Translations under genes and position numbers: made by a program
Assembly: GCF_019649055.1 (NCBI RefSeq)
Contig: NW_026570314.1
Span: forward strand, 248,001 to 312,000
DNA length: 64,000 bases
Direction: 5' to 3'
Source of the DNA: Paramacrobiotus metropolitanus
Lineage: Eukaryota > Tardigrada > Eutardigrada > Parachela > Macrobiotidae
Shown here: positions 32,500 to 42,540 of the stretch, one piece after another
Layout of the letters: each line of letters starts with the position of its first letter
Numbering within the stretch: the first letter of the stretch is position 1
Notes under the pieces: model-generated
What the model was told of the DNA's origin: nothing
Seen by the model: the letters and a program-made list of their open reading frames with translations, nothing else
The model's database searches: none

Positions 32500-34065
32500 A
32501 CTGCTTTAAATTCTTATATTAAAGCAGAGATGTTTGTTCGTCACGTTCCCGCCTCCAAAGTTTTCTGATTGGCCAGAACCAGCCTTACGTTTCCGATTGG
32601 ACAGAACCAACCTTTCGGCTTTCAAGCTTTTAACTTTTACTAAGCTTTCGAAACCATAGTGTCTGTACGAACATATACCTGATCAACCAGATCAACCAGG
32701 CCTACCTTCAGCCTTAGCCTTCGGCTTACTAAGGTTTCGAAACCTTAGTGCCAGTACAAAACTTTGCTTGATTAGTTTAAGCCACCAGATCAGCCAGAAC
32801 TACCAGATCAACCAGAATTGCCAGATTAACCAAAACACCAGACCAGCCAGAACTACCAGAGTAGCCAGAGCAGCCAGATTAAACCAGAGCTGCCAGATCA
32901 GCCAGAACTACCAGATCAAGCAGAAAATCCCGAACCACCAGATCCACCAGAACTACCAGACCAGCCAGAACTACCAGAGCAGCCAGATAAACCCGAACCA
33001 CCAGATCAGCCTGAACTGCCAATTCCTCCAGAAGTAATGTTTCCAAACACACTAAGCCATCAACGTTAGTGAACCTAAGCTTTGGAAAGCTAAGTGCAAC
33101 TAGGCTTTGGAAGCCTAAGTAGACCAATAAACACAGAAAAACTTTGTAACTGTGGGCCACGCGTGAGGAATCCACGTTTTTAATCCTTTGGTCACCCAAG
33201 GCAACGCGTGCGGTATTCGCCTTATTTGCCCTTTGGTCAACGCGTGCCGTACCCGCCTTAATAAGCCTTTCGTCACCGAAAGCCATTTAAGCCTTTGACC
33301 ACCAAAGCCTTTGGTCACTAAATACCACGCGTGCGGTATCCGCCTTTCCTTTAGTAACCAAAGGTTTTTTAGCTTTCGGTCACCGAAGGCCTTTTAAAGC
33401 CTTTGGTCACCATGATATTTAAAGCTTTTGGTCACCGAAGGCGACGTGTATGGTACCCGCCTTATTAAAACTTTGGTCAACGGAGCCCACGCGTGCGCCA
33501 CCCGCCTTATTAAGCAATTAATCCCAAGAGTAAAATTAATGTCGTAAAATCATCTTAATCGTCAGTTGTTTTCGCTTATGTTGGTTTGAACATTTTCATG
33601 GTGTCTGATAAAACATCCTTGCAGTGAATCCCAAGAGCCCTGACGTGCCGTATCCGTTTCATAAGCCTTTAGTAACCGAAAGCCACGCGTGCAGCACATG
33701 CCGTTTTCAGCCTTTGGTAACCAGAGCTCACGCGTGCGGTACCCGTCCTTTTAAGCATTTGATTACGAAAGACCTCTCAAGCTTTTGGTCACCGAAAGTT
33801 TTGCAGGCTTTTGGTCACAAAAGCCTTTTAAACCTTTGGTCACTGAAGGCCTTTTTTGCTTCTGGTTACCGAGAGCACCACGTGCGGTACCTGCTTTATT
33901 TAGCCTTTGATCACCGATGGCCTTTTTGGCCTATGCTTACCAAAGGGCACGCGTGTGTTACCCACATCTTTAAGCCGTTTGAAACCGTGGCCGCGTCAGT
34001 GCGGCGCGTAAGCGCCGCGCGTCCTGCTTGTACAAATTATTCCCCGAAAGAAACATTTCCATTAC
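32500..34065. repeat. Minisatellite and satellite block
   Basis: Two kinds of tandem DNA. At about 32680-33040, a 15/18-base motif around CCAGATCAGCCAGAA repeats more than 15 times; in one frame it would read Pro-Asp-Gln-Pro-Glu-Leu but with stops. At about 33065-33980, degenerate units combine CCTTTGGTCACCGAAGGC (itself nearly palindromic) with ACGCGTGCGGTACCCGCCTT. The block separates two parts of the F-box 3' flank that are ~70 bases apart in copy 0, so it arrived or expanded there. A GC-rich stem GCGGCGC...GCGCCGC lies at about 33990-34010. Confidence 0.8.
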
Positions 34066-34070
34066 CTCAG

Positions 34071-34840
34071 TAGATAAAAGGATAAAAGCTGCTTGTTGTT
34101 TCCGTTCGGAGATGTTGAGAAACAGTTCGTATAACTGGCAGAAATTTTGTCCAGTCCCGGTTTTGCGAGGATGCCATTAAAAAGAGTTCAGAAAGAATTA
34201 GCTATTCAATGGGATCGATGCGTTACCGGGTATGAGTGTACATGTAAGAACCACCCGGAATTTTCCCGCAGATCGAATGCGTAACCACACTGCTGTCACT
34301 GCGACGTGCAGAATAAAGATCTCTATTAGAAGTTAATTTAAAGTATGAGATTATAAGGTGTAATGTACATTTTTCTGTCTTAATTAACACTGACAGCTTC
34401 TGGTCATGTGTGCAGTGTGAGTCGTTTCAATACCGCAGGCGTTACTTGCGAGTTCAACGAGCACGCTTCCCTGGTTTCCTTCCTTTCTACGCTCCTTCTT
34501 TCCGCGTTTGTTATGTGACAATTTTGCCGCGTTTCATCATCATCATGTGCATCATTATCCTTGTGTGGGGTTGGTTGTTTCCATAAATTATTGGTCGACT
34601 AGCTGCATAACCGGCACAATATACGCGTTCTTTCCGTCGGTGCGATGAGCTGCTTTGGCTATAGGCAGGCAAGTAAATTGTCTGGGTGCCAGTAAGCTGT
34701 GCAGTAGTTTCCTCTAATAAAGCACTTTCTCGGGTGCCAAACTGTTCTTTATTATTTGTCCAGCCGTTTGCTTTTTCGGCCTTTTCTTTTCGGATAAAAA
34801 TAAGGACTTCAATCAGCTATCTTAGCTGTTTACTGATGAA
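34071..34840. other. Duplicated flank and promoter region of F-box gene 2
   Basis: 34071-34215 is the family 3'-flank block belonging to the broken copy upstream. The remainder up to the ATG at 34841 should carry the promoter and 5' UTR of the next F-box gene; no core elements could be picked with confidence. Confidence 0.5.
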
Positions 34841-37102
34841 ATGTCGAATCAGGGTTCGATGCCCCCGTCGATCCGAACGCGTTTCGCTCGTTGGATCCAC
34901 AAACCGTGGAAATCGCTGCCGCTCCCTCGGTCACACAGTACGAAACTTACACAGGAAGATCATTGTGTCGCTGCTCAGGGGATTTCGTCCATTCAGACCG
35001 ACATTGACTCTATCGACAGCGTCTGTAACTGTCGGCAAATAATGGGTAGAAACCTGTTTCCAGTTATATACCAATTCGCCGCGGGACAATTTTCTCTGGG
35101 CTACGTGTGCGATGTGGACTGGCCAGCACGTCGAGTGCTGGTGGATTTCGCCTGTCACAACCGTCCACCCCGATGGCTGCCCGTCGGGAAAGTCCAGCGG
35201 CATACACCTGCACTCAGTGAGGTTAGCTCTGAAAAGCCAGTATTAGTCGCGCTGCGACCCAACTCTGAACAACTATATGTCTTCCAACCGGCGCGAATTG
35301 TCTCCGACGGCTCCGGTAAGTCTGGTCCAATTTGTGTTGAAGTTACTCCTCCGGGTGGCGCTGTCCCTGTTCGAAAGTTTGTCCACCCGCTGCAGGTGCG
35401 TGTTGCGCCCATGAATTTGGAAAAGCACCCTGACACTGATGAATCACTCTCCGTTGTGAGATACTGCCGGCTGCTACGGAAGCAGATGACTCGGCTCGAT
35501 CCCGATCGGGATGCGGAAAAGGTTGATCTTCAGCGCCTGCTGCGGGCATTGAACGATATCCCCTGGTTGAAAGTGGTGCGGCTCTGGATGGACACCGAGT
35601 TCGTCCACTGTGTCTATACGAACATCAAACCAGGCATCCTTGGTGAGAAATATCTGGAAGGTCTGGTACGGCGATCCAATCAGGATCATGCAGTGCCGCC
35701 CGGAACAATTCCGGACTCCGACAATACCGACGTCAACGAAGACTGTTGCGTGTCTTTGGAAATCCTGCCGTATGAACTGCAGGAGTGGATTATGCTGGAC
35801 ATTGAAGACATCCACAGCGTCGTCAGCGCTCAAAGGTAGGTGCGCCGGAAACACGATGATCGCTGAATAAATACATACAAGGACATCGCTAAACGAATGT
35901 GCTGTAGTACTGAAATCACGCTGCAAGAGCATCTCAACCTGAAGTATTTATTTAGCGCTTCGAGGGAGTTACCATGTGTAGATTGCAAAAGATGTAACGG
36001 TCACAAATGTAGATGTGACTGTCCAATCTCAGCTTTCTCGAACCGCTACAGTACTCTTTTATAGAGTGTGCAAGATCTGGTACGACATTTTGAAAGGCTG
36101 CCGTCGCCAACAACACGTCGTTATCGACCTGACAAATTTATTAGCGCCCGATCGCACAATCGCTAAGGAACGAAAGTACAACCAAACCCATCTACTCAAC
36201 GTCCTCGACAACGCTGTGACCACGACCACAGTGTCGCTGACCTTGATGAACGGAAGCCTGGGTCCGGAGTTAGAGCTGTATATCTTCCGGTTCCTCTCGC
36301 TTAAACTCATCTGCCTGCCGATGATCATTTTGAAAAACATTCGGTGTATTCGCGCAGTTGGGCAAAACTACGAAAAGCAACGGATGGAATGGGCCAACCT
36401 CAGCCACTTGATGCAGGCGTGCCAAGTGCTGTACTTGCGTGACGTCAGTATTCCCACCCCCTTCCGTTCCATCGCCAGACTGTGGTGTTCAGCAGCCAGA
36501 TTCCGAAAGGATGTTGATATCGTGGTGGACAACGCCGCGCTGCGCTGCACGCTGAACGAAATCGATAGGCTACAACAATTCCTGAAAGTTTTGGACGCCA
36601 GCTGCCCTGAACTAACCGCCTCGGAATGGGAGGACATTAACGAGGCCTATTACGCAATTATCGCGTGTGCCGAACATCCTCTGCACAGTCGGCTGATGCA
36701 CATGCTCAAGTTGTACGTATCTTCCGCCTAGTTTAAGAAAACTGTGAGCTTTATTAGGCGTAGAATGTTATGTTATTAGTTATATGTACATGCATTACTC
36801 TCCTTTAAGCTTTTAAAAGCTGACGTATCTGCAGCTTGCATGAACCGGTAACCGGGCGACTGGAGCCTCCGCTGTCCAGACTGGCCGCCCATGCCTTCCG
36901 CTACTGCTGTCTCATGGAGGAACCCTCCAGCTCCGGTTCAGGTGACGCCCACCACAACCGCTCAACGCCGCGTGACCACAATCACGTGCCATTAGTCACC
37001 GATCCCTTCTTCTTCTGGGATAGACCGGCGTTCAAGCCATTGAATGTCAGTGGCGCCCGCTACAGTCTGCTCGTGGTACATCAAATAAGTCTAAGACGTT
37101 GA
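34841..37102 (+). CDS. F-box family protein, copy 2 (intact, three exons, 636 aa)
   Basis: Exons 34841-35835, 36065-36712 and 36835-37102 (995+648+268 nt) form one frame with the same intron positions and phases as the copy at 4122. The N-terminal region has IRTRFARWIHKPWKSLPLP, YVCDVDWPARRVLVDF and ALNDIPWLKVVRLW. The F-box runs LEILPYELQEWIMLDI to VCKIWYDIL across intron 1. The C-terminal part has LPMIILKNIRCIRA, LMQACQVLYLRDV and, in exon 3, LHEPVTGRLEPPLSRLAAHAFRY. Donors GTAGGT and GTACGT; acceptors TTATAG and CTGCAG. Introns are short (229 and 122 bases) and free of foldbacks. Likely SKP1-binding SCF adaptor of unknown substrate; the N-terminal 300 residues are not recognised. Confidence 0.87.
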
Positions 37103-38490
37103 AAGAACTTCTCAATCATCCGGAATCTTAATACGCTTCTGTATTCGTAGTGACCAGATAAATGTGCATGCCTGCTGCGCCGGATGTCAGTTGGACGCCG
37201 CAGCGTCTGATTCGGAATGACCGCGTCGGCCAATGCTTCTCTGGAAGGCTGGTCTAAGTTATCCTGTATGTTTTGCATTCTTTATTCTCTGAGTATGTGT
37301 CCTCTGCAGCAGTTTATGCTTTTAACATTACGTATAACCGCGTACCATCAAATCACAACAATCAATGCAGCCACGGAAGTCGGGGCAAGTTTCACCGGCA
37401 CACGTTCAGCAGTAGATAAGGCTTTCTCTAGTATATAATATAACGCTTTTTTCCACTGATATGTACACTATGTAGTTCGCCAAAGATACTCGTACAAGCA
37501 TAATATGTCATTAGGTGCAGCTCCCACCAGCATCAAACTATAGCATTTGTTCCAGCTTTCAAGTCATTCTATCGTGCATCAGAATTGTGTCACAGTGACA
37601 CCACAAAGCAGTGAAACCGGAAATTTAGTGGTAAATTACTTCGGTTTATTAGCGGTTGTTTTGTTTTAATTAGTATCGGCATACCGGTATTTCTCCTTTG
37701 TTGTATTGGGCCTATTGGCTAATGCTGACCGACCATGAGTCAAATTCATATTATTCATCTCACAAGCAACACTGATTCTAGACTAGCTGAACAGACAGAC
37801 TAGCTTCAGCGTGACTATGGCAAATCCTCTACTCTAAAAACGTTCGCATCCAAAGTGCGTCACGCTTGCTGGACTAGCCGGTGTTCTTGGAACCATATCC
37901 TGGTAGGTACATGGGTAGCGCATGTACAACAGCATGCGACACGGATCATAATATTATAACTTACGTGGAATTTTCCCTTATATACTATATAAATGTGCTG
38001 TAATTTGCATCGGCTTGATTCATTTGAAAGACTACTTTTTTCAACCTATTGGATTACAATATTTTACAGCTGGAATTTGAGCTGATCGATTTGTTCAGTA
38101 TGTTTGAAAATATTGCATTCACACAATTTCCTTAAACTGGTGGATATTCCTAAAATTTGAAAGACGAGAAACGGATCAGGAGAATTACAGAGCCGATCGA
38201 GAAATTTGTTTCAGACGTGTTATGTGCTGACACCTGCGGAAAGGGTTGTAAGTACTCGTTTTGGAACTGGGATCTAACAACAATACTCGAGCAAATAGTT
38301 TTCAGTGGTAAGTCATAGTTTCCACTTTCCACTTAAATACCCGTAGTTTTCGGTGGCTAAATATATCCAATTTTACATGCCCAGTCTTTCCAAAGAGAGA
38401 TTCAGGTATTTGAAAATTCAGGAGAGGTGGGCTGGGATTCGTGCTCGGCAGCTCCATTAATGATCTTACTGTAACTGTAAAAGTGTCAAA
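37103..38490. other. Spacer without supported gene
   Basis: AT-rich, with short frames only and no paralogue of either family. No repeat structure stands out. Confidence 0.45.
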
Positions 38491-39240
38491 ATGTATATTT
38501 GTAGAGGTACCGAAAGATACAAAGTGTTCAAACAACGAACTAAGGTCGGTCTAAGGATGAAGAAAGAGGAAAAAAGACAGCTAATCTGCGAGCTCCGCGA
38601 TGGCGGCTACACCCGACAACAAATCGCGGAACGCCTAGGTGTTACGGTTAATTCAATTCGGCAATTTATTCAGAAAGAAAAATTACATTCTCGAAACAAC
38701 AGGGCGGAGAAGCAAATAACTGAGATTATACAGCTGTCACGCACTGGAGAGTACAGTCCAGCCCAAATTGCGAAGCAGCTGAAGATTACCGCGAAGACCG
38801 TGCGGCAACTGCTGCGAATGGCCAACGTTACGGAAGAGCAAAGAAAACTGATCCTTCAAATGTTCGAACAAGGGCACTCGATGGCGGATATTCTGCAGAA
38901 AGCTGATGTCGATCAGTATGCTGTTACCGCTGTACTTCGTCAAAGCGGAAAAAGTTTTGACAGGAGGGATCGGTTAAATGTCAGTCGGGAGCAGACAGAA
39001 GAAATACTGGACTGCTTCGAACAAGGCTATAGTGCAGTGTACATTAGGGAAACATTTTGTTTGTCGCATTTCTCCCTTCAAATATTGTTGCAACAGAATG
39101 GGAAAACCTTGCAAGAGCGCTCCCAGCAACACCACCAACTGAGCCGAGCTGCTGTTCTGAAACTTTGTGCCAAGGGATTATCAAGGAATGCCATAGCGAA
39201 GCAGCTTAAAATGAGGAGGGAAACGGTACATTGCGAATAA
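38491..39240 (+). CDS. Protein of about five tandem helix-turn-helix units (249 aa)
   Basis: An uninterrupted frame made almost entirely of ~40-residue units of homeodomain-like/resolvase-type HTH form. Unit 1: LICELRDGGYTRQQIAERLG; unit 2: IIQLSRTGEYSPAQIAKQLK; unit 3: LILQMFEQGHSMADILQKA; unit 4: EILDCFEQGYSAVYIRETF; unit 5: VLKLCAKGLSRNAIAKQLK. Units 1, 2 and 5 keep the classic QIAxxL / AIAKQL turn and look able to bind DNA; 3 and 4 have drifted. No transposase catalytic domain follows. The start may instead be the ATG at 38557, since TTTGTAG just before 38505 could be an acceptor. The stop TAA overlaps the next ATG (TAATG). It could be a transposase-derived DNA-binding protein or a solo regulator; I know no family with this layout. 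Confidence 0.6.
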   Translation: MYICRGTERYKVFKQRTKVGLRMKKEEKRQLICELRDGGYTRQQIAERLGVTVNSIRQFIQKEKLHSRNNRAEKQITEIIQLSRTGEYSPAQIAKQLKITAKTVRQLLRMANVTEEQRKLILQMFEQGHSMADILQKADVDQYAVTAVLRQSGKSFDRRDRLNVSREQTEEILDCFEQGYSAVYIRETFCLSHFSLQILLQQNGKTLQERSQQHHQLSRAAVLKLCAKGLSRNAIAKQLKMRRETVHCE

Positions 39241-40198
39241 TGGACACCCAGCGGCCATATTCACTCGATAACGATGCGAGCAACGCCAACCCAAAACATC
39301 AACATAACAAAGATGACGAATCCATCGTTCCGACCGTTACTGCCATGCCAAATCCGATCATGCAGAAGCCGGGAATACCCAAGGACCACGACAATAACCT
39401 GTCCCAGACACTGCAATTACCTCTCAACCGGCACGAACAGGTAGGTTCGTGCGATGCCGTAAAGCATCGAATCGATATTTGCGTCCTATCTGCTGTCCTG
39501 TCAGTGCGAGATGCGAGTGGAATTCTTGAAGAGTCAAACAGCAGACATAATGAAGAATCACCTATTGCCCAGCTGATTGACATACGTTATAGGTTACCCC
39601 ATTGTCCCATTTTACTGCTTAGGGAGTTTGTGCAATTTAATAAGTTTTAGAAAAGCGCATAGTGTCAACCCGGAATAACGCACGGTACAGCAGAAACAAG
39701 ACAACTGGCCCCACGTGTTATCGGCAGAAGCTTTCCCGAAAGCTTTAGCGTTTTTCGGTCAAACAGAATTATTTATATTTCGGTCTCATTTAAATAATAT
39801 CCTGGTTGTTTTAGGTTGAGCCATCGGCTGCAATTCGCCGCTCTGGAATATGCGTTGCATCACAAAGCGCATTCTGTCAATTGGAAGTCGAAGATAATGT
39901 TGAAACCACACAGCAAAGATGGGGCACAGCCGAAATTCCCAGTAGGGAGGCACCGATCCAAGCATCTCCTGAGCTTGAGCGGTTACTTCGTGAGGACCTC
40001 CAGGAGAGCCAGCGGTCGATACCAACGCTAGCAAAGGATCATTCCTTCGGCGCTGAAGTTCGCACACACTTAAAGCGCAACGTTGAGCGTAGTACAGAAA
40101 CGCATTTTTCAGCTCCCGAAAATGTATCTGTCGAAGCTATATTCTATGTACTCGTATATTCGCAAGCATTAATGTATGTGTCGGCTATTGTCGATTAA
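39240..40198 (+). CDS. Unknown protein, at least two exons
   Basis: ATG at 39240 overlaps the stop of the HTH frame. Exon 1 reads MDTQRPYSLDND to RHEQ and meets a strong donor, CAG then GTAGGT, at 39441. TTTTAG at about 39809-39814 opens a second exon in the same phase (VEPSAAIRRSG, LEVEDNVETTQQRW, SPELERLLREDLQESQ) that stays open to 40198. The second exon may end earlier at a donor such as GTATCT near 40120. The composition is acidic and polar, with no recognised domain. It may be the downstream part of the HTH protein if one base is missing at the TAATG junction, since the reading frame shifts by one there. Confidence 0.45.
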
Positions 40199-40437
40199 CG
40201 TGATGTACTAAACATGAAAATTTTTTACCTACCACAGGAGCACAACTGTAAAAACAACCGATGCGTAGAATACTCCCAAAAAAAGCTAACTTGTGCTTTC
40301 TGTTACAAACAAAAGTATTCGTAATTATAGTAGAAATATTGTAAAACGTTTCGCAACAGTATTACCACTGAAAACTAAATTTAACTACTAGTCATTGCCC
40401 GTGATGACATTTCATGCTATTATCAAAAACTGATTTT
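40199..40437. other. Short spacer
   Basis: Nothing recognised; lies between the convergent ends of the unknown plus-strand gene and the minus-strand zinc-finger candidate. Confidence 0.4.
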
Positions 40438-41060
40438 CTATCGCAAATTCAAGAGGGTTTTATTAACAGAGGTACAATGGCAAAAACACGCTCTGGAAGA
40501 GCAAAAAAAGTACAAAAGAGCAAGCGCTGCAGCATATACCATATCAGCGCTCATTTGCGATTGAGTGAGTAATGCCACTGTCGCCAACAATCTCTGCCTG
40601 ATACATAACAATTGCTGGCCCATCTTCATCGGTTGCCGACTTCGAAATGCGCACCCCCTGCAACGCAGGAAGGCCTCCTTCGCCAACAGCAAACGATGCT
40701 CCTGAGCAGTCAAATGCGACAAAAACAGATCCTTGTCGTCCGATGATATGCGGCACAGATGACACTGGTATTTCGCTTTGACGGTGTTATTTCTGGTGCT
40801 CGGCTGAAGCAACGACTGTCGAGCGGCGGTCTCTGTAGAACTGTTAACTGTGTCGGGGCAGGTGTATCTGCATGCTCATCATATCCTGTGCCAGGGACAG
40901 GATAACTTTTTTCCGGAATGTCTGACGATGCGAGATAACCTTGGTGCGTGGAGTTTCGGAGATAGTTCTGCATGGCAAAATAATCATCGAAGGAACGCCA
41001 ACGATAGTTCGCAAAAGGAAAAACAAGGACGTCTGCAAAATAAACAAATATGCTTTTCAT
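40438..41060 (-). CDS. Putative small zinc-finger protein (structure uncertain)
   Basis: The minus-strand frame 40438-40812 contains KYQCHLCRISSDDKDLFLSH followed by LTAQEH and later CRGC, the C-x2-C...H...H spacing of a U1/matrin-type C2H2 finger. The upstream frame 41060-40844 (PVPGTGYDEHADTPAPTQ) may be an earlier exon. The two are in different frames and I could not fix a splice junction. An alternative is a decayed gene; expression data would decide. Confidence 0.35.
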
Positions 41061-41064
41061 AAGC

Positions 41065-41790
41065 TTCTCACCAGCGCCCGGTCACCGCCTCCCCCCTCAG
41101 AAAAATTTCATATTTTGCTTGAAGACAGAGTAGGTAGATATTGGGAATACTTAAAAATAGTATTTTCATCGGCAATGGTCCAGTGGGCGTGGCCAAAAAC
41201 AAATTATCTGCCGTATATGTACTGTTATTATTTTGTTAGTGCACTTCCAGTACATACGGCACTTATATATGGCCAATTTTCTCGTTAATACGTATTCTCA
41301 TTATCGTACACCGTTTAATGCATTAAACGGTGTTCGTCGTACTGATGAAAACTTTTTTTCCACTTTTTCTTCGCTATTTACTTTTACTGACTGGCTTGAC
41401 AATGTAAAAGTTTTGTGAGCTCGTTGTACTTGTCAGCATCGCGCGCGCGGGTGCCGCACAGAAGAATATATAGAGGTGAGCAATGCATTCAAATCAAGTC
41501 GACTACCGGTTAGATTTTTAAAAATTAGATGTTTTAGAAACCCAAATTAATAAGAATTAGTAGTCAAGAAGCAAGTCTGCAAATGCAGTAATCGGGGTGC
41601 GTATGTATTGCCAGTACAATGTACTGACACTGACAAAACATACGGCACTTAAATTTGGTTTTGGCCACGCCCACTGGACCATTGCCGACAAGTGTTGTTT
41701 GAAGTGTTCCCCACACTTGTTCTGTCTTCAAACAAAATATGAAATTTTTCTGAGAGGGAAGGCGGTGACCGGCCCCTACGAGTAGTAAGC
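41065..41790. repeat. Long inverted repeat pair around a spacer
   Basis: Arm 1 (about 41071-41265) and arm 2 (about 41594-41780, inverted) share CGGTCACCGCCT, CTCAGAAAAATTTCATATTTTG, GAAGACAGA, GGCAATGGTCCAGTGGGCGTGGCCAAAA and CAGTACATACGGCACTTA. The arms differ by indels. The ~330-base spacer holds a perfect 26-bp palindrome at 41308-41333. It is probably two opposite copies of a small transposon, or one foldback element. Confidence 0.75.
41308..41333. repeat. Perfect 26-bp palindrome
   Basis: ACACCGTTTAATG followed by its exact reverse complement, with no spacer. Confidence 0.9.
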
Positions 41791-41989
41791 TGCATGAGCC
41801 ACTTAACAATTTAAATAATGTTCTATCCGAGAACTGTAGTTTAAAATCACGAAAACCTTTCAAGCCTTCGCTGCTGCGACAGTTGTCCCCAGATTACAGA
41901 CTGCAGAATAGAATAGGTTGGAAAGATTAGGTTGTAGAATAGAATAGAATAAACATGGATTATTCATCCGATGTTCAGTACAAAAGTTA

Positions 41990-42540
41990 CAGTGGACTTC
42001 ATAAATGTGGTTACACTTAAAGCCGTGGGAGCGCGGAGCGCGGAAAACCACTGGCAATTGCAATTGATGTGACCTGCGTGGACACACTCGCATCCTCATA
42101 TATCGACCGTACTTCCGTGTGCGTCGGTGCAGCAGCTGAGCAGGCGGAGAGAAGAAAACTGTCGAAACACGGCTGGCTACAACCAAGATACAATCTAATA
42201 GCTGCCGCCTTTGAAATTTACGGACCCTTGGGAGTTGGGAGGCGGAACGAAAAAACTCGTGGAGAAGGTCGGCAACGGCATAGCTTCCGCCACAGGCCAG
42301 AAGCGGGCGAAAGAGTTTTTTAGACAGCGGCTATCTATCCAAATGCAACGGGGAAACGCGTTATGTGTTATGGGTACGATCCCCGAGCAGGATAGCATTG
42401 AAGAAGTGTTTTTGTTATGAATTTTGTTTTAGTACTCAGTATGTACTTGTATGTGATGCTTATTAAAAGTACTGGAACTTAAAGCAGATAGCGCTATGCA
42501 TACGGGTGGCTATGTGTAACCACATTTATGAAGTCCACTG
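41990..42540. mobile_element. TA-flanked MITE carrying a nested RLE LINE insert
   Basis: Ends are CAGTGGACTTCATAAATG...GTTACAC and its inverse, flanked by TA on both sides, as for Tc1/mariner-type elements. The complete 89-bp version is at 54197-54285. Here the MITE is opened by an insert (42024-42476) flanked by the direct repeat ACTTAAAGC (42015-42023 and 42477-42485). Removing the insert and one repeat leaves exactly 89 bp. Confidence 0.9.
42024..42476 (+). mobile_element. RLE-type LINE, fragment 3 (nested, with target-site duplication)
   Basis: Encodes only the end of the RLE LINE protein: IDVTCVDTLASSY, then a frameshift near 42230, then KKLVEKVGNG, EFFRQRLSIQMQRGN and a stop at 42418-42420, followed by a ~56-base 3' tail. 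The 9-bp target duplication marks both ends, so the tail after the stop is the true 3' UTR of this family in this copy. Confidence 0.88.

Noticed and set aside
32680-33040. Proline-rich PDQPEL repeat protein
   Set aside because: The frame contains several stops (after LPD, in the TAG and TAA variants), so it is treated as a minisatellite.
33065-33980. CRISPR-like array
   Set aside because: The units are degenerate and contiguous, with no unique spacers of constant length, in a clearly eukaryotic context.
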